NCBI RefSeq assembly: GCF_036417845.1
Contig: NC_090020.1
Location: 31,542,425-31,606,424 of the forward strand
Source of the DNA: Apteryx mantelli
Taxonomy: Eukaryota > Chordata > Aves > Apterygiformes > Apterygidae
Length of the DNA stretch: 64,000 bases
Direction: 5' to 3'
A model generated the notes under the pieces. That model was not told the DNA's origin, did no database searches, and worked only from the letters and a program-made list of their open reading frames with translations. Of this stretch, positions 37,801 to 52,800 are shown one piece after another (position 1 is the stretch's first letter; each line of letters begins with the position of its first letter). The position numbers and the translations under genes were made by a program.

Positions 37801-40800
37801 ATGGGCATTCAGTGTCATGGGAGTAGAAGTGAAGGAGGTGGATACTGGGAGTGACCCAGATGTGAGAAAAGGGATGTTGTGAGGATTAAACCAATTAGTA
37901 TTTGAGGCATAGAGGCAATGTGTTTTGGGGGCCAAGTTAAGAAAGAGATAGGGTGCAAAACTGAGATGGGATATTGTGGGTTTGGGGAAGAGTGGGAGAG
38001 TAGGGATAAAGTTAGGCAAACAAACATTGCAATAAAGTGAGATGAACAGAAGTGGGGGAAAGAAAGTGGGAGGAAAAGGTGGAGCCTGAAGGGTAGAAAA
38101 GCAGGGATAAAACCAGTATCAGTTGAACAATAAAACTATTATTCTATTGATAAGTGGCTAATACATAGATGGAAAATCAGGAAGAGGAGGGAAGGAAGAG
38201 TGTTGGAGGTGGAATCTGAGAGGAGAATAAAACCATAATTAGCTTCTGAGGAGCTTGCTCTAAATCAAGTAAGTATTCAGTTGGTAGCTCACTTTTAAAT
38301 CAAAACATAAATCGATGAAAAGTTCAGGGTAGGGTGAGGTAGGAGGTATTCTCCAGATACAGCAGAGAAGGAGATATGACTTTGAAAGGCATCCTCTTTC
38401 AGAATCAGTTGTAGGTACAGCTGTAAAATTAGAGCAAACAAGATAAAAACATGTCATTTCCTTCTACTAGGTCAGATTCTTGCTTTCATGCAAGTGTATG
38501 TGGAGGCCTATCATGCCTCTATCCAGTGTCCTGTCTACAATGTGCCTGGCTCCTGGTGGGTTTAATACAAATTAAAACTGTGGAAGAAAAAAAAGATTGC
38601 TCAACCACTTACCAAGGGAGATTTCTCTTTTAAAGAGAAGTTATGTGATACAACAGAAGTTGGAAAGCAATTGCTGTTTGAAAAGTGCATGTTGTAGCTT
38701 GTAACCCACCAGATCCTGATGCTCATACTCTCTTGCGCAAGCAGTTCTTGTCCATGCAGTAGTGGTGTGACAGTTCAGCGGATGACTTCTGTGAATACAA
38801 ATTACTCCTTAAGAGAGCTGCGCAAATGATTCCTGCAGCTTTGTACCCACAAAGAATTAGCAGGGCTTTTGGGGGAACAGGTTACATCTCTGAGAAGCTG
38901 AATTTTTCCTGATTGTTTGCACACTTCGAATCCTCAGGAGTCAGTCTCCAGCATTTATGAGAACAGAATTTGTAAGCAACTTGAATTTAGTTTCTGTACA
39001 TCAAAAGACATGTGTGAAATTTTGCTAAGAGTAATTGCTCTTCTTATAATGAGATGTCTCAAGCAATCACCCACTCAGGCTTTATTGGACTTCTTCTATG
39101 TTTTAAAAGAAAAAATGAGATACTAGTCATTTCTTAGGTAGATATTGGAATGTTTCTGATCCTGTTTCGCTTAGACTATATTTCTTTACATTGATGTGTA
39201 GTTGTATTAAATTTCAAAACTGGAATTGGGTAAGTTTGCTAACCTGTGAATTAAATTCCATACAGCGTACTATATAGCTAAATTGTACTACACATTTCTG
39301 TTTCAGGGCCATTCTTTATTGTCTCTTACTTAGGGGTTTTACTGTGTGATTTTCCAGAGTGATATAGATGATTAATCTTTAAGGTAATGTAAAATCCTTT
39401 TTTATGATTGGAGTTTGTTAGAATTTGATTGTAATAAATGACTATTTGGCTCTGTAAAGAATTTACCACCTAACAGTAATAAACCTTTTCTGGAATAGTC
39501 TTTCTAAGGTAGCTGACCAGAGCCTAGCATAGAAGAGAGGAAATTAGGATCTCTGTTCAACTGCTATGAAACCAAATGGATTTTAGTGGAAAGCCCAGTT
39601 CACCAGGTACTCCTGGTTTACACCAGTGAGTTGGACATAGGAGTTGAGCCTGCTGTGTGGTCCATGTGATCTGTGATGGGCTGGAGTCTTAGCTGGAGTA
39701 AACAAGGCTTCATTCTCTACAGCAGATCTGTATCTACTTACAGTTTGCTCTGTGCTGAGGTATTTGATCCATACTTTTTTTTAACTAAAGAGTTCAACTT
39801 CTAGTCTCACCCATTTGAGCACTTTGAAGGCCTCCCTCCCCAATTTTTTTCTATATTCATGATGCATGCTGCATCCTAAAAAAAAATTATTTGCTTTTTA
39901 CTGTAGGATTTTGGTGGATAACCCATTCAAGTGTTCCTGTGAAATTATGTGGATCAAGAAATTTCAAGAGACCAAGTTCTACACAGAAACTCAGGATTTA
40001 TATTGCATAGATGAAAACAACAAGAGGACAGCTTTGCTGGATATGAAGGTCCCAAACTGCGGTAATACTCTTTTAACATAAAGTAATTACCAAGTTATTG
40101 TGAGACAGGAATTAAACATACTTTTCTACTAGCTACCTATCAAGATGGCAACAGTGCTGCTAAGGAAAAAGGTTTCAGGGAAAATATTAACCATTCGCTG
40201 ATCTTTCATGCCACATGGAGTAATTTCAGGAGCTTCATATAACACTTCATTTTTTTCTCTAACCTTTAAAATTTACTGTTACTAAAGTGCAGGAAAACAG
40301 AACATCAATTATAGATAACACAAAAGAATTGTATAAAATATATGTGCCTTCCTTAAATGAAACAGTAGTCCTTCTGAGCTGAAAGACACAAAATTTTATC
40401 TCCTTGAAATTTTTTTTCAGCTATCTGAGCTTAATGAAATCTTTATTTTCCTTCAAATATATAAACTCTACTGCTAGGAGCATGGAAAGAAAATTCAGAA
40501 AAACCGTGCCTACTGAAAAAGTTAGCAAATGGCTATTTTTCACACAAATAAAACTCTACTGAGTCTACTTGTATACTCTGTGCAAAAGAGGCATAACAAG
40601 CGTAGGTCTGTAGAGTTTTGCAGTAGTATCATATGGATTTGGAGATGGTGGAAAGTGATGTAACCATAGGTCATCTCCTTGCTTGTTTTGTATACAACTT
40701 TGCTTCCTGTAAATAGTCCTGGGACAGCTGGTGGAAGGCTTCACCCGTGAGTGGAAGAGATTTCTCCTCCTTTGAGGCCGAGAGGCAGAGCCTGGGCGTT

Positions 40801-43800
40801 TCAGATATGACGTGAACCCCGCTGAAGCCCAGAGTTTCCTCTGTGGACTGGAGGGTCTGGTGCTTGGCACCAGGTGAACAAGAAGGAAGGAGCAGGGTTT
40901 TCTCATGGAGGAGTGATTTGCATTGGGAAAGCTGTATGTGAAGGTGAATGTCAGGAGGAACAAACAAATTCTGCCTGTCTTCCTTCCGCCATCACCCCTT
41001 GAGTGCCCTGAGTCGATGTCTCTGCAGCCCACTGGCTGCTCTGGCTGAAGGGACTAGAAGGCAGATTCATCTGCCGTGTGTAGAAAGGTCTCCTGGCAGC
41101 TTGAGATCAGTTGGCACAAAACAGAGGAATGCCAGAATAATCTCTTGTGAAGTCCTTGTCTAGCGTGTCTAGAAACTACCAGGTAGCGAGGATTTTCCTT
41201 TGAAAATTCTCAGCGTTAAACGTGCAGACTTAAACCTGTAACACATTATTTCTTTCTTCTGAATCCTTGTGCATCTGCAGCACCAGCAGGCTCGTTTCTG
41301 ACCTCTTGATGCTCTGTAGGTGCTTGTGTGTACGTATGTGCACATCTCACAGGTAAATCTCAACTAAACTCCCTGGCATGAGAAAAGAAGGTGGCACTTC
41401 CAACTCAGTGAGGAGGAGGACAGGGGCCCTTGCCTGTGAACGTATGTGACTGGAGTACCAGTATGTGGAATTTACATATGGGAAACATGGCTTTTGCTTA
41501 AGCACTGTATGAATATCAGCACAGGCCTGCAGATTTTTCCCACATTTGGTTTAATGTTAATTTACAGGATCCAAATATAACTAGACTTCATGCACATTTG
41601 TGTTTCTCCCTCTCTCTTTTTTTTTATCCTCTTTCTCTCTCTCCTAGTGAATTTTTCTCCTTAATTTACCTTTTCGGGGATGAATCAATACAGGACATAG
41701 TTTTTTAATTAGAAGAGGTAAATGACAACGCAGGCGTTTCTTAGCGACAGAATAGGGAGTCACTGGTGAAAACAAATGATAATCTTGATGAGTATGGCTT
41801 GTTTTCTGGAAGATAGCTATAAGATCCATTGCATGGCTGTTGTTTTCAGTATCTCTGGTAGATGTATTTCTCTGTTTAAAAGCACAAGACTTAATTTCCA
41901 GAAAACCCACTGGATAATTTGGTTTATTTCATTTCTAGCACAGTTTGAGAAGCTAGTAAGTATACCTGAATAGAATAATTCAGCTTTTGTAGTCATCACG
42001 TTTTTTTCCTATGAACTACATGTCCCTCTTAGCTACTTTCCTTGTCAAGAGCTTTGGGGCGTGCAAGCCTTTGTGAATTTTGTTGATGAAACATTTCTAA
42101 CTTTCTCTGCTGATGAAATAGTTTGTCCCATCTCTCTGGTTTGTTGAATTTTTTGATTTAGGAACTGAGCAAACAAACATGCTCATTTTTTCTTGCAGGT
42201 GTTATTAATTACTTCGTAATATTATAGTAAGTGGCCTGAACAGTATGTGATAAAAGTCTTGGTAATAGGACACCTTGCTACTGTGTGCTGTTAATAAATC
42301 TCTTGCTGGGAAGTTGGAAGAGGCCACTGTGGTTTCTTCGTTGTAAGGCTCTGGTTTACAGATAATTGATGTTAAAATTAGCAAGGTTGTGTGGTACTTT
42401 ACTTACTGTTTATATGGTGGAAATGTTCATTAATATGTTAATAAAAGGCTAGTTGCAATCTAGATGCCAACAACTTTGGGATTTCTTCTCCTGAGGCTTA
42501 AAATTAGGTATGTTCAATCACTAAAAGATCCTTTTGAGCTACAATATTAAAGAGTTAATCAATTGTTATGATGTTTGCAGCATTATTTTTTCAATCGCAT
42601 TTGAAATGTTATTTGTGTATGATGAAAATTGTTGGATTTTTTTCAATTTTAAAGTCAAACTTAATTACCATATCAAAGGTTTTTAAGGTGCATCTACCAC
42701 TGTAGTATGAGAAGAGCCTTCTGTGCAGAGAAATGATGTTTAGTTTTATGATATTTGCTGGTTGTCCACACAACATGCTGTAGGCTACCTGGACCTTCCT
42801 CTCTTTTGTTTCTGGCTGGCAAATAGCATTAGAAAATCTAGAAAGAGAATTAAATACTTTGTTCTCATTTCTACTTCTGTAAGCAATGGCTGCAATTGCC
42901 CCTGGCATGTTAAGTTACTGGAAATGAGGATGCTCTGTGCGTGGGTAAGGTCACTTGTAAGTCAGTCAGTCTGGCAGAGTTTACCTGGAGCTCATTGAAT
43001 CCTGCAGAGGCAGGGTCAGATTTTCAAGAAGTTGGGACTGCTTATTAAGTTGCTCCTTCTGGTAAAGATTTGATCACTCAGCTCTCATCGTTGAACCTAT
43101 TTGTATTGAAGGTGTCTTCTTCTTTTGGTATATTTGGGAGTGGTCTGGCTTCTACAGTTGTCTGTGCAGTCCTGTGTGGATGTTTCAGTAACACAGTTTT
43201 GCCTTATATGGCCAATTGAGTTAATCAGAGATGCTGTTTTGTATATGCTGGTGTGGTGCTTGATCAAACTTTCAGTTTTGCTTATCTTTGCAGCCTTGCA
43301 TGCTTATTTATCATGTATTGTTTCTGCAGATGTTGTCCATCTTGTCATTGGTCATATATGCAAGCTAGAGTTTGCTGACCAACGTGGCAAAAAGTACATG
43401 AGACTAATTTGTTATACATGTAACAAACTATATGGAGATTGGCAATTTGTTTACATATGCAGCCAGTCAGATAGGGGGAACCTTGTCTTACCTAGGAGCT
43501 GTGGATTTTTATGAATGCAAACTTTTTTTCTCTGTCTCTTAACTTGTACATTAATACTGTGGAGGGCGGGCTTTGCTCTTGGTGCTGCTTCTTGTATAAC
43601 TGACAGTATTTTGGAAGTCATTGCTGTCTGTGTACAGTTATGAGCTGAAGATGCACGTTGCCCGTTCCTTGCTTTGCTTGTAAGCCACAACATTTCTGTA
43701 GGCAACTGTTCAACTGATTCTAAACAGACTGGACTGAATCTGTCTTTATTTTGGTCTGTGTTTCTGGTGATAGATTTTTGTCCAAGGGGTAAATAAGGAG

Positions 43801-46800
43801 ATGGAAATATCAAATTGGAGGCAGGTGGTTACAAAATTTAAGGGGGAGAAAGCCAAGCTTAGATTGACATATTTACTTCTCTGAATTTATAGAAAAGATT
43901 TGTAGTATTGGTGAGTCAATAAAATAAGTGTTAGATCTTAGACAATCTCAGTACAGCACAGTCTAAAACCACAAGCAAAGGCATAATCCAGTGGGTGTTG
44001 ACATCTTTTTCCATTATCAGGCAGACTTCACAGATAAGACTATCAAAAGGAGAACATTACAGGCAGAATGAAGTGGCTTTAAAAAAAGCCATAAATGTTT
44101 TCTGTATTTACCTTTCAGAATATTCATGGGCTCTCTAGCCTGTATTGTTTATTTTGGCTTGAGAACTAGATATATGCATGATGTATGATGGCAAACTTTT
44201 TATTTTCTCTATGAAAGTTTTAATTCTTATCTGTGATCATGAACTGCATGAAAAATGTTTTTTTGGGAGTTTTGACAGTAGTGAGGGTTTACATTGCAGC
44301 TCTGAAGTTGAGTTAGAGTTTTTCCAACATAATTAAAACAGTTTTCATTATTCCATATTTTAAGTGAAAATAACTAATAATTTATGAATATTTGAACAGG
44401 CAATAGAAATCTCATTTTCAAAGGCACATACATAACTTCTTTGTGTGCGTGCATCCTTTGATGTGCTGATAAAGTGGCCAGTAACTTCCGTACAGATGTC
44501 TAGACATATGCAATGCAAATCAGGGCTTATGGATGATGGTGGTTGAGTATATGCTGTGTATGTAAAAGCTTATTTTAAGAAAAAGCAGAATTTCATTTTA
44601 TAATTATGATTTGATCTCTGCATTAACTTGAAATGAAGCAGGTTTATAATATAAAGCAGGTTAGTAATACAAAGAAGTAAGACCATATTTAAGAGAAAGA
44701 AATGTGTCTTGATCATTCCAGTATTTCTGAACTCAATGAGCTGTGCAGGTTTGCTGAACTGCTCTGTGCCTGACTTGGCCATCTGTGTAAGTGGGAGTAA
44801 TAGTACTGATCTACTGAGGGAAAAGTGCTGTATGTCTGTTAGCAATGGGTATTCTTGCTCTGCTCTTGCAAAGTAGCTAGCTCAAGACTCGTGACTAGAT
44901 AGCTATATTTCTAATAGTCTAAAGAAATGACATTTTTACTTAAAAAGTGGAGACAATTCATGAAGGCATCCTTTCAGCAGTATGCAAACTTGATATCAGG
45001 GCTGAAACCTATTTGTTTATCTAGTCTTCTCTTACCCCAGAATGTTTCAGTTTAAGGATCCCATGTTTCTCCTGTTGTAATATTTGACAGGACAGCATTA
45101 TTTTCAGTGTTTCCTAGACACATGTGAAATTTTCCAGATAAAACTAGAGGAACTGCAACTACACCACATGCAGTTACTGAGTAAGAGGCAGTGTGTTAGA
45201 GGTTTGCATAAGTTAGTTTAAGTCTAATTAACTTGCATTACAAAGGCTGTCTAGCTCTCAGTTCACCCGTTAAGCTTGTGGCTGCTGTATTCAGCCTAAC
45301 TGCACTGAGTATATCTGGTTTTCTTCTGAGGACTGATGTGGATAAACTGAAGCTTAAATAACAATTGAGAACTATTTCTTCAAATGTAATTCAGTTTCCT
45401 TAATCATTTAGGAGACTTGAGAGAGAGCATGACAGAGTACCTTTAGGAGGTTTTTAGCAAGGGAAGTGGTGATAAGGTTGGTAGCCTCTTTAGAAAGTTA
45501 TAATGTGAAAATTGTTGCAGGCAGACTAATGTTAATACTGGGGCTCATGTCAGTTAAAGGATTCAGGTGCTGCCAGATCCTTTCTTACTCAGTTTCTTTC
45601 TACTGGAACCAGGGTCTGGCCCAGGAAATTTAAGAGAAAGAGCCTGGGCAGAAGTTAAGCAGCTAATGCAGCTGGAAGAAAAAACTTTGGACGTGTAAGC
45701 CCTTCTTCTGGTCTGAAATGTAAGCGGCAACTTTCAAAGCTTGCATACAGGTTGACCACAGAAGATGGGTCGTTACAAAGTGAATTTGTTCTAGTGCACA
45801 ATAGTTGGCGAGTTTTGCCTGCATGGCTTTCATGATGGCACAATAAGCACTGGATGAAGTACATCATAGTCTGGGATGGATAGACGTTAGGAGCGGTGCG
45901 TTTTGACAGTTCTGCTGAGGTTGCAGTATTTAGTGTTGTAATTATGAAGAAGAGTTAACAAGGTTTATGTTCGTTGCTGTGGTGCACAGGCTGCGTTTAT
46001 AAGTTTGCTTCTAATGATGATTTTAGTGTGGTGAAGAGTGATGGAGTGTTTAAAGGTGGTGTAAGAGTGGACTGTCTCTGGAAAAACATACGTAGAATCA
46101 TCATATTCTTGTAGAGGCTGTACTTGTTTAATTATTTTCTGTAAAGGTTCCTGACTGAATGTGACAATCAGGCATGTCATGGTTGGAGGCAGACTTCTTT
46201 TAATATTTTAGCAGATTTGGGTGGCTTACAGTGAGCTGCAACATCATTTGTTCTGCTTCCCTGCAGACTGACATTCCTCTGTGGACCGCCAAGGTGGCTG
46301 TCACAAGTTAGCAGATCCAGAGGGTAAGCAAATGAGAGTTGGACTTTAAAGAAGGTACACTGAAGCAGCAAGCACGTCTTGCACGAAGTTGTTTGAAATT
46401 AGCTTGTTCACTGTGCAAATGTCTTGAACTGCTCATTAGGAAAATGTAGAGGGCATGGGAAAGTCCTAAACTCCGGGCTGAGGGACTCTCCTCAGGGCTT
46501 TGGCAAGGAGCCCTTACATTCGGACTCAAAATCTCTCCCAGTGGTAGGCCTTTTTTTTTTTTGGTGCCTTTTCTTTCGAAGGACATAACAAGACTTGCTC
46601 TTTTTTTTTTTAAAGTGTAGTGGCTAGACGAGGAGGTTTTGTCATCATTCTGTGGATTCAGGTTCAATTCAGGAATCTTTGGGCTCCAAGAGCAAAGGAG
46701 ATGTTCATAGAGATGGTAATTTTGTATTTGGACACCTCGTTTCTGCTAAATTGGCATTTTCCTTGCCTAACACTTTTTTTTTTTCACTCAAAATGGTTTT

Positions 46801-49800
46801 GGTTGTTATCTTGGAATAACCTCTGTGAAGAGATTTTGGCAACTATTCTATGTATTGAGCCTTCAAATAAGAGCAAAAGTTTGATTTTGTGGTTGAGATG
46901 CAAGAGGAAATGGAAACAATGATTTATGTTTCTTTAATTTATGTTTTGCATGTAACCTTTTGGGGTATCCTGTTTATAGTGCTCTAAAGATGCAGCCAGG
47001 CTGATTTTTGGCCCTGTAGTTCTGCAGACTTTGATGGAAACATGCCCACTTACCCCATGGCTAAAATCTGGCTCAGAGCTTGTTGACTGCAGGCAGTTGC
47101 TAAGTGAAACACAAGAGGTGAATCACATTTCCAACAGCTCCTAGATGTATGGCTGGCATTACTGAAAACTTTCTTGCTTTGTTTTTTTTAAATCCATGCA
47201 AACCCATAGGAAAAGCCTTTTGGAATCTGTGAACATTCCTGTATTTTCAAACAAGGCAAAATATTAACAGAAAGATGTAAGAAAACACCAGTTTTCTTAT
47301 ATCCTTCTTACATTGATATAAACCTGTTAAGAAACCATTAGATCTCTGAAATTTGAGGATCCATTTGCACATTTCTTATTAAATTGCTTGGTCAATCATC
47401 CTGTTTTCAGACTCCAGAGAGTACAACTAGTGGGTATTACTAAGCTGTACTGTAGTGCTGAATTAGTTGTATGTTTTCTCCCTGCTTGGAGAGAAAAAGC
47501 AAAACCAGGGAAGGTAACAACTTTGGACAATGTTTAAACCTTATGTGAGGCAATCAGCCTGGATTTGGGCCACTGTATCTTATGAATTACAGAGGATATT
47601 TATAAATCAGTGGTTCTGGTAGTCTGCCTTTACATGGTTCAGTTTAATAGATGGTTGCTGGCCTCAGTATTAATTTAATCATTCTAGGTCTGAGATATTT
47701 ATTAAAAAGATGATTAAGGATTTCAGGTAAGGATTAAAATGACCTTATTGAAAGTCAGCTGCAGTTGGCTTGTTATGAGGAAAAAAAATTGTCATTTTTT
47801 TTCTTGAAAATGTCTTGTTCTTGTCACAGAACAAATTGACCTGCAAAAATGTCCCCAGCAAAAATGAGATGTCAAGTGCCACAATGAAGACCATTTAGTG
47901 CCACTGCATTGTGGCTGGACTCCTGGGAGCTAGTCAGCAGGTCTCTGTGGCATATATGCCTGTGAGAATCAGGGGTTTGATGTGCAAAGGCATAAATGAA
48001 TGCAATGTTGGTGCTCATTTCTTTATCATGTCATTACTTAGGTATTAGTGAAGCTAATTGATCATACTGAGAGAATTTTCTGATAAAGGTTTTTGAGCAG
48101 CTTAACCTGTCTCATGATTGAACAGATAAAAGTTGAAGATGGAAAATCATTCTGGAAATTAGATATATATATGTTTTTTATATCTGTGAAGATAGTTAAC
48201 CACTGAAAAAAAAACTTTGGGTGTAATGGTGGACTCCTTTCTCCTCATTTAAAACCCTCTTTTTCTAAAAGTTGCTGTGGTATGTTGGCTAGAACATTAG
48301 CTTGGTGCTGCGAGTTTGGTTATAGACTACAAAGTTTGTATTAATATTCAATTATTTCTTAATTAGGTCATATCCTTCCTTTGATGAATAAAGTAATAGT
48401 TTGGCTCTAATGTGGGCCGGTATCACTTTTCTGTAGAAATAGTAAGTAGCAGCATGAGGACTTTGAAAGTCCTCTTGGAATTTAAACACATGCTTTTTAT
48501 TAACTTCCACTGACAGTTCTATAGCCAAATCCTGCAGTAACCTTTGAAAATTTCAGCCAAAGTATTTGGTTTTGTCATTGTTGAAGGTCCCAGCTGGGTA
48601 CTGTGAAGATATGAGTCATTCACAGAATCACAGAATGGTTGAGGTTGGAAGGGACCTCTGGAGATCATCTAGTCCAACCCCCCTGCTCAAGCAGGGTCAC
48701 CTACAGCACGTTGCACAGGATCGCATCCAGGCGCGTTTTGAATATCTCCAGGGAAGGAGACTCCACCACCTCTCTGGGCAACCTGTTCCAGTGCTCTGTC
48801 ACCCTCACAGTGAAGAAGTTTTTCCTCATGTTCAGATGGAAGCGTCTGTGTTTCAGTTTGTGCCCGTTGCCTCGCGTCCTGTTGCTCAGCACCACTGAAA
48901 AGAGTCTGGCCCCATCCTCTCGACACCCTCCCTTTAGATATTTGTACACATTGATGAGATCCCCTCTCAGTCTTCTCTTCTCCAGGCTAAACAGGCCAAG
49001 CTCTCTCAGCCTTTCCTCATAGGAAAGATGCTCCAGTCCCCTAATCATCTTTGTAGCCCTTTGCTGGACTCTCTCCAGTAGTGCCACATCTCTCTTGATT
49101 CACTGTCGATGCTTGACAGTTCCATGGTAATATGGCCTCAGGCCATCAGTTTTCACTGAGGTCTGCGAGGGTAAAGAAACTCCAAAGTTGAAGGAGAGTT
49201 TGTTACTGCTAATGCCTGACATAATATTTAGAGAGACTCAGTTGACATAAATGTGTTGTCTACCTGTCCCTGTCCCCTTGCCTCTGTTGTGCCCATTTGT
49301 GCATGGGGTGAATGGAAGTGACTGCCTATTCTAATCCAGAGCTGCCTATTCCCTGGATGAAGTTTTATCAGTTTGAACATGGAAATGGATTTTCTCTGTG
49401 CAATGAAATAACATAGTCATTATGCACCTATACACAACAAAACATGTTGATTTTAGTGTACACTTGTTATGTATCTACTATATCATATAGCTCTCTGCAT
49501 CACAACTTAAAATTCTTAGTAGCAAATTCTGTCCTCTCTTTTCTGAGAAGAGATTGAAAAGCTTTGGATAGATTATTACGAGAAAAGAGGACATGAGAAA
49601 AATAAAACAGAATGGTTTTAAAAAGGTCATTCAGAAACTCTTTTCCCTGTCCTCAGGGAACAGCACTCAGTGAATCTGAATTTTAGAGACAAATTTCAGA
49701 ACCGATTAAAGGAAATACTCTTGCACTCAGCCTGGACAAGATGTATGTGAAACTCATTGCTCCAGAAAGTTGCTGAGGCCAAGAACATAACAAACTTAAA

Positions 49801-52800
49801 AAATAACTTGGATGCTAACGGATATTACTGATAACCAGACACTATCGAAGTTTGAAAGAGATATTACATTTCATGCTTTGGGGCATAGGCTAATCTCTGT
49901 CTGACAGATATCAGGATGAGACTTGTGGCAAGATGATGTCATGTCTACCTTGCGTGGGTTTCTTATGCTACAGTCTAAACTTACCATGCTAGCAGTACAC
50001 GAAACTATGTGAAACTGTTGTCAAATTGCTTAGATCAACTACTGTGTACAAAATCCTATAAAATGTGCATCTCTATCCATAGAAGAGGTAGTCATCTCAA
50101 ACATCGTTTTTAAACAAATTAAATCAGGAATAAATGCAAAGGAGTTAGAAATCTTTGTAATTGTGTAGGTGTCAAAGTGGTATTGACTTTGTAAATGGTC
50201 TCGCACTACATTGGACACATGTCCTGAGTGTATGTTTCTGTTAGGTGCATTGGGGTTTTTTATATGCAATTAATTGTGAGTTCTGACTACAGGTTTTGCT
50301 GCTTGGTCTCATTGCCTTACTCCTAAGTCCAGTATATCGCCTCTTCTAGATACAAGGTCTTATGCTAACATCCTTTTTTCCAAGCAGAGCTGCCCCTCAA
50401 CTAGTGCGTGTTCTGCTGTGGAGCAATTTGGGTACCACTTGAAGCAAAAGCCAAAATGGCCTTGCATTAAAGTTCACTAGCTCAAAATATTCGACCAGAA
50501 AAAATGAATCTCAGGGCAATTCTTTGATGTGTTTCCTAATTGCCTCTTATGACTGTGAAAGGGAATAAAACAAAATACACATTTAGTAATAATATGACAA
50601 TTATAATATATTACTACTTTCTTGCTGCAAGAATTTGTGTGAGATCTTGCAACTGGTTTCTAGGGTAACTCTAAGACCCTATAGAATAATAAGCACTATT
50701 ATTTTATAACCTTCTGGCAGGGTACAAGCAAAATGTAGCTGTTGCCCTCAGAGAGATAACACCAACATGGCACGTACAGGCTTTTGCAAATAAACAGAAC
50801 TAGAGCTAATTCTGGGAAGGAACTAATACTGGAGAAATTCAGCTTCAATTGTCCATCCTGTAAATAAGCACATTGCAGAAAGAAGTTGTCCCAGAACTTA
50901 ATGGCTATTAAAGGAGGGCTCCATGGGACCAAAATTGTTTTTATTTTTGCTTACATGAGAGGTTTCATGTGAAATGATGTGTTAGCAGGAACTGTGTGGA
51001 CTTCCACAGCGAAACACTAATCTGTCATGCAGACCTTGTCCCAAGTAAGTAGTGCCAGGGAGAAGAGGGAAGTCTTAATCTCTTTCCAAGTTCAGGTCTG
51101 GCAACAGCGTTTGGACTGGTTTTCGGAGGTGGTGTGGAAGGGTAACTCTATAAAGCAAAGGATCTCATTACTTCTCTCCCTGTCCCCTAACCAGGATAAT
51201 TAATATCCAGATGTTCCCTAAGATTAGTTTTATTTCCTACCCAGCTCATTGACAGGGAATGCTGAAATTTGAATTCACAGCAGGCAAGAGCAGATGGCTA
51301 CCTTCGCTAACAGGTTACTGCATCAAGGCATACAAACCATGCAGCTTTGTTTCAATATACTTCAACATATGATTTATAAAGTGAACGTAATAGAAGAAAT
51401 CTATGATGCCTATAATAAGAATCACATTACAGCACTGCTTAAAGCACTAGGAGAATTGCCGAAGCAGTTATTGTATACTTGTGCTGATTTTCAAATCTTA
51501 TTAGGTAAGAAAGTATTGCCTGGAAAATAATTTGTCTTCTCTTTGCTATTGCTTGCTCTCATTTCATTTTTATTGAACTAATTAAACTTAGAGATTTCCA
51601 ATACATATAGCTTCTACTAAACTTCTAGCAAGCATATTAATGTGTTACAATTCACACTAATCAGATGGTTAATTGTCAATTGTGACTTTTTTCATAAGAA
51701 AAAGAATCCCTCTGCTAAAATTCTATACCTGCAAGTCCATGATGAAACTGCTGTACTCTTAAAAGAAAAAAAAGAAAGAAAGAAAAAAAAAGAGAGAGAG
51801 AGAAGGAAAGAGAAACAGGAAAAGAAAAGTCATTGCAAAATAATACATACATATCCAGCATAGCCCATAAGCTCTGCTGTTTGAGATGATAAATTGCAAG
51901 TAAATCATGCCTAGAATTGTTGATGAGAAATTCCTCCTAACTGAGGGCAAGACTACTTACGATGTTTAGCAGCTCCAAACAATGGCACAGTATCTCTTAA
52001 GAGAGATCTGATATTTCCAGCATGTTGCATAATTATTTGCCATGTAAATAAATACGATGTGAGGTATTGTGTGCCTGAAGTCTATCAACATTACTGGCAT
52101 TATTTTTGAAGAGGGTCAGCTCCAAAGGAGCCTACAACTTGTTGGGTCTTTGGAAGCACTTGGCGCACTGAAGCCGTTACTATTCTGGAGGTGCCCATTG
52201 CTTTGGGTGCTGAAGAAGGAGATACACAGTGGTTTATAGCTCCGTGAGACGCGGGGGGAGTTCTGGCTCTTGCAAAGGCTGGTGAGCGGTACCATCTCCC
52301 AGCTTTTGTGCTTTACCAAGGGCAGTAGGTAACTCTGCCCCGGGGTAGCAGCCCTTTGCCATCACTTATGCCCTCTGTCCTTTCTCTCCCTTGCGCCCTC
52401 CTGCTCCCTTTGCCTTGAGGATGTCGGTTCTGCCCTGCTCTCTGTGGCCTGTAGGAGAGGGAGGGCTGCAATCTCCTATGTGAGACTGTGGGCTAGTGGG
52501 ATTTTCCTGTTAGCGTAGTGGAGAACAGTGGGAATACCACAGTGGCAATTAGTCACTGGAAGCGAGAGATTTAATTGCAACTGCTACAAAGATGACAGGT
52601 TAGGATACAATTTCATGTTTTAAAGATTTAAGGTTTCTTTCTTTTTTTTTAAAGAAGGCAAAAACTGAAGTTAGGATAACTTCCATTTGCCCACCTGAAA
52701 CATTCCCCTATATGATTAGCTTAATATATTTCCACATACTATAATGTTTTCTTAGGATGTGAAGTGGAGAAGGCACAGAAAAATGTTATGTAGCAGCTTA

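Noticed and set aside
41648..41760. Possible extra exon after the acceptor-like CTCTCCTAG in intron 5
   Set aside because: No frame continues the TrkB phase or resembles any TrkB segment, and exon 5 joins exon 6 seamlessly without it.
48566..49022. Plus-strand open frames of 110 and 127 codons
   Set aside because: They are the reverse strand of the CR1 ORF2 end at 48620-49098.
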